Shown here piece after piece: positions 1 to 12,031 of a stretch of DNA of 64,000 nt. A program made the position numbers and the translations under genes. The notes below the pieces were generated by a model. That model saw nothing but the letters and a program-made list of their open reading frames with translations, did not search any database and was not told the origin of the DNA. The DNA comes from Theobroma cacao (lineage: Eukaryota; Streptophyta; Magnoliopsida; Malvales; Malvaceae), in contig NC_030854.1 of NCBI RefSeq assembly GCF_000208745.1, forward strand, positions 29,905,462-29,969,461, given 5' to 3'. How positions within the stretch are numbered: position 1 is the stretch's first letter; each line of letters starts with the position of its first letter.

Positions 1-3000
1 TCCAACCATCACTATCTTGAGTGTGTAAAAGCTGCTTATGACTTTGCCAGTGGTGAGCTCTTAAATCTCATTAAAGAAAAGGTGAGCATGAATTGTTATT
101 ACTTAGTAATTACATGCTAGCTTTTCAATTTTTTTTAATTTAATTTTTTATATGTATCTGATCTGTCAATGAATTGCCATTCAGAGAATTTGCTGGACCT
201 TTGGCTATATATTCTAATGATGACTTGCATGCTTTAATGGTGTAGTATGATCTAATAGGAAAGCTGCGGTCTATAAAGCACTATCTTCTTCTTGACCAGG
301 TAAATCTATTAATATATTGTGAACTTGGGATGAAAATCAATTACTATATTTGCTTATTATATGGTTTTTGGACGTGGTTGGGTTAACTGGTCAATATAGG
401 GACCACTTTGTGTTGATCATGTCTAAACTTTGATGAATGTAAGTGTACTATGCTGACTAGTTTCACAGAACATGCATCTTAGTAGTGCCAAGTTTTTGAT
501 AGGGGGCATACTCGGTATTCACACTTGGTCAAGGTGTGTTTGGTGTTTCTGATTTGTTAGCAAAACCTATTCCAACCATATCTTTTAACCTTTTAGGAAT
601 AGTTCATCAACAATTTAACATTTTTACTACTTAGGTGAAGAGCTTTGTGTATATTATATTCATGCGTTTAAAAAGCTGTTTCTTCCCCCCTCCCTCTCTT
701 TTGGTATTGTTGTATCTACTTTGTTAGCAAGACCTACGTTTGAATCATATTTTAACATTTTAGGAGTGTTCCTCAGCTATTTAACATTAGTCATTCACTT
801 TGTTGAAGAACTTTGGGGATTTATGTGTTTTATGTTTCTTTGCTCTGGAGATTTATGTGTTTAAACATTATTCATTCATGAGTTTAAAAAAGTAGAAGAG
901 CAAGCTTCATCTTCTACTGCTGGATTGAGTATTTCTTTTGACCTTATTGTCAGTTCAAGGATTTGAAATTAAAATTGGATCACAAGATTGTAAGGGTCTA
1001 CAAATTCTGAAAAATCACTTGGAGTAATCTAAGAACTCTAGATGTCACAGAAATTCAAAGTGTATGTCCAAACATTCAAGTAAAACATAAAACATTAAAG
1101 CTTCAGTAGTTTTAGTGCATAGCAATAGTAGTGGTATTAGCATCGCACTGGTTTCATTTTATAATTTAAGTGCCATTTTAGTAACTGCATAAAGGATTGA
1201 AAACTATAAGTGGCTTCTTAGAAAATTTTTTTAAGTGAAATCATGTTGAGTGCATTTGATGAGAGGATGATTCTCAAGACTGTAAAATGCATTTGTCCAA
1301 AGCCATTATAAGTGCTTAAATTTGTAGGCCATTATACCCTTTTATATTACTCAAAAATAATTTTACCATGTTCATTATCATCCATTGTATTATCTATCTC
1401 TATATTTGATGGAGTTCTTTTAACTAAAATTTTATACTATAATTTGTAATTAAGTTTGTAATTAAATGGTATTATTAGCAATAAATGGATAAATGCAGTA
1501 AGAAAGTTGGGAGCATAAACTGAAAATGCTAATATTATAATTGACATAACTAATTGTTAAGAGACACCCAATGATAGGTGGGGAGAAAGGTCCAAGAAGG
1601 TTACAAAGCTAAAATAAGGAAACATTGGGTGAAGAATATGATCTCTATAAACAAGAATATAAAAGAAAAAAGAAAGTGTTACTTTCTGCATAAGGAAAAA
1701 GAAAATAAACTGGAAGTTAGAGTATTTCAAAAGTAGATGAATATTGTAATTTATGGATAATATTGCCTTTAATAATTATGGTATGGAAAACGTCCTTCAC
1801 TGCATGAGTGATAGAAACTTGATGGAGCTGTACCTTTAATTCCTTTATCTGTGTTTGGGTGAGATATTTCAAAATTTTTCAGAATTTTGAAATGAAGGGA
1901 ATTAAAAATGATGCAACAAAAATTGCCACAAATTGTAAATTGTTGTTTAGATTGTGTGTCAAATTGGAATTAGCTCGATTGATGGGTAAAACTTTAAAAT
2001 CAAAACTGCAGCATCTCAATCCTCTCCTTTGTCACTCTGTCTTTGTCCTCTCCTATCATAATGTTGTGATGCAACTTCTCAATTATTCGGAGACAACGCC
2101 TAATTGCTAACAACACATTGACAAGTCTTGACAACTCGATCAAGGCATAAATCATTATCTCTTGCTGTGGTAAGAGGAAAAAAATTTGGTATAAGAGACT
2201 GGTTTGGATTGAAAGAGGAGAGATAGTAGAAACATAACATAGAAATATTCCAAGATATGGCCACGGTTGCATAAGCAGTTCTGCCACTATACATGTTGCT
2301 GGTAACAGAGGGGAAAACGAGAGGGCAAGAGCTAGTAGGGGTGGCAATTGGGCAGGTTGGCTAGGGTTTGAGTGGGTTAGGACCTGGTTGGGTCATGAAA
2401 TTGGTAGAATAAGGCATATATCATCATCCCTTGCTGTGGAAAGAGGAAAAAGTTTGGTAGAAGAGACTGGTTTGGAGAAAGAGGAGAGATAATAAAAATG
2501 TAACATAGAAATATTCAAAGATATTGCCATTGTTTTAGAAGCAGTTCTGCCACTATACATGTTGGAATAGAGGAAAAAGAGAGATGGAGAGCGGGTAGGG
2601 TGGCAATTGGGTGGGTTGGGTCAGGTTTGAGTGGGTTTGGGTCATGAAAGTTTGGATCAGGTCAGTTTGTGTTTAGGTTATTTCAGTTTTGGGTCACTTG
2701 AGTATGGGTCATTTTAGGTTTGAATCACTTCAGGTTATTCAGGTCGCTTGTTGGCCTTTTGGAACTAATTGAAATGAGTGAGTTTATGTCAATTTTTATA
2801 ATTTGCTTTGTGTTTATCATTGTTAAATTAAATGAAATTTAAATTAAGGAAACAATATAGTATTTTATATTCAATTTTAAGTTTCAAGTCATTTTGAGAT
2901 GGGTGGGGCTTGATTCAGGTCCAGGTTGCTTTTGGGTTGCATTAATCTGAGCTTAGGTTGTTAACTTTTCAAGTCGGGTTCGGTTGGGTTTGTGCGGGTT

Positions 3001-5489
3001 GTGCTGATCTTATAGATTGGCTCAGCTTTTACTAGCTCTAAGAGAAAGAGGGGAAGAGGAATAAAAAATGAAAAAAAAAAACAAGTGTTAGCAAATTGTA
3101 AAACTGAGAAGATGACATTGGTGGCAGTGAAAGTGTGACGTTGGTGACTGGACATGTAGTTGGTGTGCTGGAAAAGTATTGAGTTGGCAGCATAGGGAGG
3201 GTTTGATAGAGGGAGGGGAAAGGAAGATAGTTGAGAGAGAGGGGCAGGAGGTGAGGTAGGGAGAGAGAAAAGCAAAAGAGAGACAGACATTCTCAAATAA
3301 TGCCTGTTTAGGTGTTATTTGAAGCAGGTATCTTGCGGCCATCAAATACCTGCTTAAAATCCCATAGCTTATCCTTTCTATATTTTAGACAAACAAGGTA
3401 ATTGACTTTCTAGAATAAATTTGTTTTCCAATTTGAATTCTTCCCTAAAATGATCATATCCAAACACACCATTATTACATTCTGGAATAGCAGGATCATG
3501 AGTAAAACCCATATTGTACTGATTTCCGTAATGTAGATCAAGATCGTATTCTTGTCCAACATTTAGATTGAGATTCTACATAGGAGCGGTACGATAGACA
3601 TATGTTTTACTAATGATTTATTTAGTCATTCTAATACAGGTGCTATCAAATTGCAGGGTGATTTCTTGGTTCATTTTATGGATATAGCTCGAGAGGTGCT
3701 CTTGAAAAAGCATGATGAAATTTCTGTAGAAAAAGTGCAGGTTATTCTTCTTTTCCCCTCTTTTTTATTTTTTTATGATTACACACCATATAAGCTGCGT
3801 ACAACAAAACTTCTACATCTATTTGCTAAAGCTTAATAAGGCAAACTGCAAAATAAATATTACTATTAAAAAGACAAGCCATCTGAGTTATATGAATTTA
3901 TTTTTTTTATTTAACCTTTTTTTCAAAAAAACAAAATGTAGTCTCTGCTGGATCTAGCTTTGCGTACCACAGCTGCTGCGGCAGATCCTTGTCATGAGGA
4001 CTTAACGTGTTGTGTGGTAAGTGATTCCTATCTTTTTCGTTTGTTTGTAGGGGAAAACTTTGGATTGGATCTGCATCATATAATTTTTTATGTTTGAACT
4101 CTCAGGAGAGATCTTCAGTTCTTAAAGGATTGAGCACATTGAAGGATCTTGACATCAGGAATGTATCCGACAGTAATGACCTAGAGGAGGCAATAAGCAT
4201 TACTGGTCTTGAGACATTTTCCTTGAGCTATAAGGTATGCATTTCTTTTGTTGTAGTTAATTTTACAATTTGTGTTCTTAATGGAGCCTTTGATTTACAA
4301 GTTAATTTAAGTGACCTACTTGTTGGAGTATAAGCTTCACTGATGAGTCTCTTGAATGATGTGATTTGCCATACTGTTTAAATGTTTTATTAAAAGTATT
4401 ATTAGTTCCTTCAATATTTTCTAGACCATGTTTAACATTTTTTATCAAGGTAAAAATAGTGATCACTTGTAAGGATTACATGATTTGAATGGTACTTTCT
4501 TTGTGCTTGCTCCGTGATATGTTCTGAGTGATTTAAGAAAAAAAAAAAAGAAAAATTCTGAGTGGAGGTAGCTTTTGTTGCAATCTGTTGGTGGCATCAC
4601 TTTTTAGCACCATTTCCATGATGTGACCAGGAAATATTATTCTTCTGCTCACAATGTTTTGTCTGTTTTCAGATTCGGTGGCCACTGTCAATTGTTATAT
4701 CAAGAAAAGCCTTAACAAAATACCAGTTGATTTTCCGCTTCCTTTTTCACTGTAAACATGTGGAACGCCAGCTTTGTGGGGCTTGGCAATTGCATCAAGT
4801 ATAGACTTGAACTTATTCATGTAGTATGGTCTTTACCACTTTTCTGTTGTATTCTAATTGCAATAAAATACTGCAGGGAGTTCGTGCTCTTAATACTCGT
4901 GGAACCGCCATCTCTAGATCATCTCTCCTCTGTCGTAGCATGCTGAGATTTATTAACAGTCTTCTGCATTATCTAACATTTGAGGCAGGTTTCTTTGCAT
5001 CCTTTGCACCATATTTGCTCTGAATACTTTTGTAAGGCCTTGATGGAAAAGCATCTGGAAACAGATGTGTCTAATATGACACATGCTCATTCTTATTTTG
5101 ACTTTCCGTTCCTCTTTATTTCAGTTTTTTTTTGTATGACTGAACCTCAAGGGTCTTTTTTTTTCGTCTGGGAAAAATCTGCATTACATTGTAGTTAAGG
5201 CCACTAGCTCGGTGAAGGACTTTTGGATTTGACTTTTTGTCAAGGAAAGGCTGAAAATATGAGAAAGAGGAAGAAGAGAAAATAAACTGACTCTAGGATG
5301 CTAGTGGGCATGTGCTTTTTTAGTAACATTCTTGAAATCCTTGTTTTCAGGTTCTTGAACCCAATTGGCATGTGATGCATGGTAGACTTCAGACTGCAAA
5401 AAGCATAGATGAGGTATGTTCCTAATTAGACTCCTAGATGCTGCATATCTGTTTTGCATATAATATACATAAATACATACATACATATG

Positions 5490-5525
<36 letters not shown>

Positions 5526-6463
5526 TGTGTGTGTGTGCGTGTGTGAATATATATATATATATATATGTATGCATATGTATACACACACACACACATGCAT
5601 ATATATAAACTAGTGTATCATGAGTTATGTATGAAAATCCTTTTTGTAACAGGTTATCCAGCATCATGATTTTTTCCTGGACAAGTGTCTGAGAGAATGT
5701 CTGCTTCTTTTGCCTGAATTGCTCAAGGTTTGTTACTTATCATTTATCAATATTTTTTGGACAAAGATTATAATAATTTGGAAATGCAAGTCTGTCTCTA
5801 CTGGGTGGACTAAATTGTTATTTAAAGTTGTATTAAAAATCATATGAAAAAAACAAAAAAGTTGTATTAGAGATGTTATTCAAAACATATTTCAAATTTC
5901 AACCTAAAATACAGAAGTTGGAAGTTAAGTTTGAAAGAGCATTGGAGCTTGAATTAGCCCATGAATCCATGAGACCTGATTGGGGGAAATTCAGTTATCA
6001 TTGTTATTGTTTGAGTCTCTTTCTTAATAAGTATATTTTGTAATGCAGAAAGTGGGGAAGCTGAAATCATTGTGCCTACAATATGCAGCAGCAACACAGT
6101 GGTTAATTTCATCATCTGTTGACATTCCCAAGTTAGAGGAACAGTCTGATGGTTCACTTGGCTCAGAAAGGTCCAAGCCGTTGAAATCGAGGAACCCATC
6201 TCAGGCGCAAAAAGTCATGACTAGAAACTCAGCAGTCACTGATTCCATTCTGTAAGTGTGGATACAATTACCTCTCGCTCTTTCTCCTGTCTCTCTCTCT
6301 CTCTCTCTCTCTCTAATTTTAACTAATATATTGCAGTAAATTTGAGAGGGAATTCAATGCTGAGCTTCAGAGTTTGAGACCAATCTTGAGCAGCAGTTCC
6401 CAAGCAGAACCATATTTGACGCATCTTGCCCAGTGGATCCTAGGTGTTGGGAACGATCAATAA
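1..6463 (+). CDS. GCP2: Gamma-tubulin complex component 2, C-terminal part (partial)
   Basis: This is the 3' half of a Spc97/Spc98-family gene. The product joins GCP3 and gamma-tubulin in the ring complex that nucleates microtubules. The window opens inside an exon. Exons read 1-81, 246-299, 3657-3740, 3942-4016, 4106-4234, 4673-4798, 4877-4984, 5351-5413, 5653-5727, 6049-6251 and 6337-6463, giving 374 residues and a TAA stop. Recognisable family stretches are WPLSIVISRKALTKYQLIFR, LEPNWHVMHGRLQ, VIQHHDFFLDKCLRECLLLL and LQYAAATQWLISSS, all from the gamma-tubulin-binding C-terminal domain. The full-length plant protein is, from memory, about 680 residues, so roughly the N-terminal 45% lies outside the window. 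The second intron is very long (300-3656), and the intron after 4984 begins with GC instead of GT. Identification is from memory of plant GCP2 and is confident; GCP3 is less likely. Confidence 0.93.
2142..2648 (+). repeat. Intronic tandem duplication, period about 269 bp
   Basis: Two diverged direct copies lie in the long GCP2 intron, at about 2142-2400 and 2411-2648. Both run from AAGGCATA through the shared block GCAGTTCTGCCACTATACAT to GGGTGGCAATTGGG and then into a GGTT/GGGT-rich stretch. That stretch continues as degenerate GGGTCA/GGTT simple sequence to about 3010. Confidence 0.8.
5461..5610. repeat. Compound AT/GT microsatellite in a GCP2 intron
   Basis: Alternating TA, TG and CA dinucleotide runs with several (AT)n tracts fill most of the intron between the exons ending at 5413 and starting at 5653. 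Minus-strand open frames here are simple-sequence artefacts. Confidence 0.9.
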
Positions 6464-7797
6464 GTTTTAGATCTGTTAACATCCTGTAAATTACGTCAAG
6501 ATTATCTGGTCATAAGGAATGTGAACCTCTTAGTCACGCCTTTTCTGTCTATATATTGTTGTGCTTGACCGTAGTGATTATTGTTCGTGTGGTGCTTGTA
6601 TCTCTTTCATTGCCTCAGAAAGAGAAGAGGGTTGGGGGGTAGGAGGGCTCAATCTCGTATAATGTTGATCAGAATCAAGATGTATGTACTCATCTTCTAC
6701 TTGTGTGGTTAACCAGGCATTTTTTAAGGTCTCTAGTTTGAGAAAACAAACTGTACCATGATATAAAGAGAGGAATTGATATCAGTTTTTTGGTGCAACA
6801 GTTATTAATTTTGCTGGGTACATAAGAAAAACGTTTGGACCTAAGTATAAAATTAAATGAGAGGTAATTTTCCTCTCACAAATCCCATGTCTTCCCTTGT
6901 TATGTTGCTTTTTTTTTATTATTATTATTATTTTTTTGTAAAATTGAGGCTTTTTCTCATAATAAATGCAAAGGTAGTTCGGCCATAAATTCGTAACCAA
7001 CATGTTATTGTCTTATGTATGACTGCGTATCCTGAAACAAGTTCAATGAATTCGGTTAAGGAACCTCAAGTCAGAGAAATGACGCGCATACGAGGGTTTT
7101 ACTACAACCTAATCTGGTAGGAAGACTAGTGAAGTTTCCTATACGTGGCATGAGCTACTTAATTACCTCATCTCTGCCTCAAGACTACACAAACTTGTAG
7201 CAATAAAAAGTAGGTATTAAAACTTCCTTTTGCCTAAATTCAATAAAAATCCAACATTGGCTTAAAAACCTACAATCTTCTTTTTATGGAACATTTGTTT
7301 TGATTGATGAAATTTCAAGAAGAACAAGTCAATCTTTGTTGTCAACATCATAATATGCATGATTTTGTTATCATGTTATTACTATTTATTTAAATCAGAA
7401 GGAATTTAGTAACTAATCAAGAAATTACAAAATTAATTAAAATCTAGTTTAAGTAGTACAAGAAAATCAACAAATAACTTGAAAAAAAAAAATAACATTT
7501 GCTCAACCCCATTATAATTATACAAATTATCTAATTAGAGTTATTATATTACATTATTATCTAATTACACTATAATACTTAATTAGAATTATATTACAAT
7601 ATTGTTAGTTACTTAAAATTAGATTATGATTAGGATTAAATTTTTATGTATATCTTTTTCACTTATATAATCCATACAATTTTATAATACAATTTTTTTC
7701 TTTTGTACTAACGGTTTCGTTATCTCTCTCTCCTTACTCTTTTTTCTCTGGCTTTTTGGGGGTTCGTCTCACCGGTGTGAGAATCTTAGAAGAAACA
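6464..7797. other. Intergenic: GCP2 3' UTR and upstream region of the SKP1-like gene
   Basis: The first few hundred bases are probably GCP2 3' UTR. From about 7200 the sequence is AT-rich with no supported coding frame. A pyrimidine-rich tract (about 7700-7750) directly precedes the SKP1-like start. Confidence 0.5.
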
Positions 7798-8249
7798 ATG
7801 GCGTCGACTTCGAGGAAGATAAGGTTGATGAGCTCCGACGGAGAGGCGTTCGAGGTGAAGGAAGCGGTGGCGGCTGAGTTGCAGACGATCAAGCACATGA
7901 TCGAAGACGATTGCGCGAGATCCCTGTCCCCACCGTTACCAGCCAGATCATGGCCAAGGTCCTGGAGTACTGCGAGAAGCACACCGACAAGGAAAGGATC
8001 CCCGAGAATAAACTAAAGGCGTGGGATGCTGATTTTGTCAAGGTTGACCAAAATACCCTCTTCGGCCTCATCCTTGCTGCCAACTATTTGAACATGAAGA
8101 GCTTGTTGCACTTGACTTGCCAAACAGTTGCTGACATGATAGAGGGAAAGACACCTGAGGAGATTCGCAAGGTCTTCAACATTAAGAATGATTTCAGCCG
8201 TGAGGAAGAAGAGGACGTTAGGAGGGAGAACCAGTGGGCATTCGAGTGA
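7798..8249 (+). pseudogene. SKP1-like (ASK) gene with a frameshift
   Basis: SKP1 proteins link F-box proteins to CUL1 in SCF ubiquitin ligases. The ATG at 7798 opens [20 protein letters not shown] and continues to the family motif HMIEDDCA (last codon 7915-7917). The frame then breaks. The rest of the protein reads in another frame from the GAG at 7917: [64 protein letters not shown], and the canonical C-terminal RRENQWAFE, with TGA ending at 8249. Family members have a few extra residues at the junction, so the simplest event is loss of 3n+1 bases (1, 4 or 7). No intron is seen. Apart from the shift, all conserved SKP1 blocks are intact, so this is either a recently disabled copy or an assembly base error. 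Confidence 0.75.
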
Positions 8250-9487
8250 TTGGGTTCTGCTGTGCATGTTATGATAGGAATGTCGACATTATCATAGCTT
8301 TATGCTGTTTTCAGGTCATACCAGCAGCTTGTGTCAACATGGGGAAATTAAGTTAAAACATTGGATTTTTCTTTTTAGTTATTTTTTGTTATATATGCTT
8401 TAGTTCTTTAGGATTTTAACCAAAATAGATAATTAATGTACAAAATTTATATCTTCATTGTTTTGATATAATTTTGCTACCATTTTTATCAGGAAATACC
8501 TTGATTTTTAAGAGGAAAAAAATACTTTTACTTTTGTTACTATAGTTTTAAATTCTAGATAAACTAAGATAATTGTCTTGAATTCTAGTTATTATAAAAA
8601 ACATTTTTGTAAGTAAATTTCTTTCTTGCCATTTGAAATAAATTTTAATTTCATTTAGGGTACAATTAGTTTCCTCTAAAGTTGCATTTGGTAATTTAAA
8701 TTAAAAAAATCAAATTTAAAATTCATATATTTATTGAATTATTATGTGATAGAATTCATGGAAAAAATTACTTTATTGATTATTTTGAGAATTTATAGAT
8801 TGTTCATATTCTTACTTAGTGGTGGCTTTGAAGTACATATATTTATAAAGGTATTTCTTTTAATACATATACACACATAGATATTTTAAATTTTTTTTTT
8901 GCATATCCTCTCAAATTTATAAGTGTATCAAATCTTAATTAATTGTAAGTATTTTCATTCATTCTTACAATTTATATAACAAATTAACTTTCCTTAAAGT
9001 TGCATGTTCCCAATTGAAGTTACTTACATTAAAAAGCTAATCTTCATCTAAGATTGTTTTTAAATGAAGAGAATGAACAGAGGTGTTGAAAATTTTTGAT
9101 TCACACCATGATTATCACAACAATCCAAGCTATGACCAACTCACAATTAAGCCCTCCGTTAATTTTTCATATATGAGAATCACATAATAATAAAATAAAG
9201 TGTGTTTCGGTAGTGAATTATATAAAAAAAAAGTAAAGAAAAATGAAATGACAAAAGGGAAAGAAAAAAAAAGAAGTGTAGAAAAACTTAAAAGGTTAGA
9301 ATAAAGTTGAGTGGAGCTTGTGAAGCCATTTTATTTTTCTTTATTTGTATTAATTATTAAATAAAAAACTATTTTGAATTTTGAGAGGAGCATTAAAAGA
9401 AAAAATATATAATAAATAAAAAATTTTAAAAATTTTGTGGAGGAGAGAAAATGTTTAGTTTACAAAATGTTGCAAAGCCTAAGCTTA
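8250..9487. other. AT-rich intergenic DNA
   Basis: After a short 3' UTR-like stretch the sequence is AT-rich with homopolymer runs. I see no coding frame, RNA gene or repeat structure that I can support. Confidence 0.5.
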
Positions 9488-9502
9488 GTGATGAAAACTT
9501 AG
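9488..9502 (+). repeat. Left target-site duplication of LINE
   Basis: GTGATGAAAACTTAG here matches GTGATGAAACCTTAG at 11629-11643 in 14 of 15 positions and flanks the LINE body directly. Confidence 0.85.
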
Positions 9503-11628
9503 TGGTATCCCGCTTGGTGCTAATCCGAGGTGCTCTAGCACATGGGACCTTGTGGTTAACAAATTCAAACAACGTCTTGCTCTTTGGCAAAGGAAATACT
9601 TGTCTTTCGGTGGCAAGATAACACTTATTAACTCTGTTCTCAATTCATTGCCCTTGTACTACTTATCTGTTTTCCAGGCCCCAAAAGGCGCTCTTAGAAA
9701 GCTTGAACAATTGAGGAAAGCTTTCTTATTGGGGGTAGGGGGGAGGGGGGGAACCTTGATAAACATAAAATCTTAAAAGTTAAATGGAATACAGTATGCA
9801 AACCGAAAAGATATGGTGGGTTAGGAATATCTAGCCTTAGCCATAAAAATTTAGCACTCCCTGCGAAATGGTGGTGGTAAAATGGCACGAAAAGTGATGC
9901 TCTTTGGAGACGCTTAATAGTGGAGAAATATGGCAATGGTGAATCTAATTGGCTTCCATCCATTGCTCGGCCTTCTAGAATGTCATCGACTTGGTGAAGC
10001 ATTGTCAACACATGGTCCATCGAGGGGGTTTAGGCACTTATGGGATTTTATGCATGCCGTTGACTCATCGGTGATGGTGCCTCTATCTCTTTTTGGCTTG
10101 ATAAATGGGCTCCGGAAAATGAAGCACTTTGCTTCGAGTATACTAGACTTTTCTCTATTGCAACGGACAAGGAGGCACGAGTGCATGATATTTGGCACAA
10201 TGGCAATTGGACTATCTCTTTTTGTCGTAACCTTTACTCATGGGAGGTTGAATTTTATAGTGAGCTCCTTTCATTGTTAGGTTACATTGGTCTTGTTTCG
10301 AGCAAAATGGATAAACTTACACGGAAGTATGACACTAGAGATAACTTTTCGGTCAAAACTTTCTACTCTTTTCTTGATGCTGATCCTATTAGTCAAATTT
10401 CATGGCTCTACTCTATTTGGAAATTATCTATTCCCTCTAAGGTTCAAAGCATCCTATGGCTCGCTTCTCTTGACTCGATCCCCTCCAAAGCCTTCCTTCA
10501 CTGGAGGGGTTTGGACTTTAGCTCAAAGCAACTGTGCTGCACTTGGTGTGGTTATGAGTTGGAGACATGTTCGCACAACCTTCTCACATGCCATTTTAGT
10601 TGGACAGTATGGTGCCTTGTTCTTCAATGGTGGGGGATATCATGGTCTTTTCCTTGTACTATATCATCTTTTTTGCAGTCTTGGGCTAGTTGTGCCTTGG
10701 CAAACGACACACACAAGCGGTGGATGATAGTTTGTGGTGCCATGTTTTGGTCTCTGTGGTTGGCTCAAAACGAGTCGGTTTTTAACAGCAAAATATGAGA
10801 TGGGTCCGAAATATATTTTCTTATTAGAATGCAATCTATGCTCTGGGTGTGCACATGTGACGGCATTGATGCGGTTGATGATATTGGCTGGTGGTTCGAA
10901 CCCCGAAACACAACGATTAGATGGTCTCCCTATATTCACGACTAGGGGTCTCTTGGATACCCCCATCTGAAGGTGGTTTAAATGCAATGTAGATGGCTTA
11001 ACAAAGGATAAACTAGGCCCAGCAGGATGTGGTGGAATCCTATGCAACTCTGATGGTTATGTGGTGGGTGTTTTCTTAGGCCCACTTGGCATCCAAGACT
11101 CCAACTTTGCAGAGCTTATGGCCATTCTTCATGTAGTGCGTTTTTTCTCCTACTCCTCCTTTACAAGCTCTAAGTTGATTATTGAATTTGACTCCAAGAA
11201 TGCTCTATCATGAGTGACCAATACTGATATGAGGCCTTAGGACAAGTGATACTTATATAATGAGATTGATGCACTTATTTTTTCATTAAGCATGATATCT
11301 TTTACTCATACATTACGAGAAGATAATTGTATTACAGATTCCTTAACAAAGTTTGAAGTTAACGGAAATACGATATTCTCAACATTATGGTAACTTTTGA
11401 TATTTTTATTGGGTTGAGATGCTGCGTTAATATTTTGATTTACTTATGACTTTTGCATTGTCTTACGGTACTATGCACCTTAGGTGAATCTTTTGCATAA
11501 TGATACTAAGTATCATTGGGCTTGTATCTGGATTGTATATCCTTATCTTGATTCCCATATATGGGTTGATCTTTACAATGTAGTTTCAGTAATTTTAATA
11601 CAAATTTCATTTGACTGAGAAAAAAAAG
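9503..11628 (+). mobile_element. 5'-truncated L1-type LINE retrotransposon, decayed
   Basis: The element opens inside the reverse transcriptase region. GIPLGANPR starts at about 9504 and is followed by LALWQRKYLSFGGKITLINS and LPLYYLSVFQAPKG. Next comes KRYGGLGI, then a zinc-binding RT-associated domain (IPSKVQSILWLASLDSIPSK and CTWCGYELETCSHNLLTC in 10181-10798). An RNase H domain of the plant LINE type follows (KWFKCNVDG at about 10975, AELMAIL at about 11114, TDSLTKF at about 11338). Several stops and frameshifts break the frame, so it is non-functional. The 3' end is a short A tract at 11620-11627, followed immediately by the right target duplication. Gag and endonuclease portions are absent because of 5' truncation, which is usual for LINE insertions. 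Confidence 0.92.
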
Positions 11629-11643
11629 GTGATGAAACCTTAG
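11629..11643 (+). repeat. Right target-site duplication of LINE
   Basis: Partner of 9488-9502 with one mismatch (A to C at position 10). It follows the A-rich LINE tail without a gap. Confidence 0.85.
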
Positions 11644-12031
11644 AAAGCAAGGAAGAAGGTGCAGAGGCTAAAGAACAAGCTTTTTCTGTACTTAACTAAT
11701 CATACGTTGAACAAAGGCAAAGGGCATTTTCCTTACAAAGTTGTAATTCCGATTTGTTGTAGTGTTTTGTGGATGGATAAAGGCCAGGTGCTTCAATTTC
11801 GTGATGGGACAGTTTAGTTACTAACTAACTTAGATACTAGTCACGTTGTTCACACAGGAGTTTATTTCACACCCAACTTGGCTTTATATGCATATACACC
11901 TAATGGGTTCTTGTCCTTTTGTGGGCAAAGATGTATATAATTGAGCTTAGGGAAGGCGTTTTAATTTGTTGCACAAGCAGAAGCAGAAGCAGAAGCAATA
12001 TTCTAGGCAAAAATAAAAAGCAAACAACAAC
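11644..12031 (+). promoter_or_regulatory. Upstream region of the jasmonate-induced-like gene
   Basis: A TATA-like stretch (CTTTATATGCATA, about 11882-11894) lies roughly 140 bp before the ATG. An imperfect (AGAAGC)n run occupies about 11973-11997 in the presumed 5' leader. No other gene is seen in the interval. Confidence 0.4.

Noticed and set aside
5301..5667. Two minus-strand frames rich in His, Tyr, Ile and Cys
   Set aside because: They translate the AT/GT microsatellite and adjacent GCP2 exons in antisense.
10880..10905. GGTTCGAACCCC resembling a tRNA T-arm
   Set aside because: No acceptor, D-arm or anticodon arm can be built around it, and it lies in the LINE sequence.
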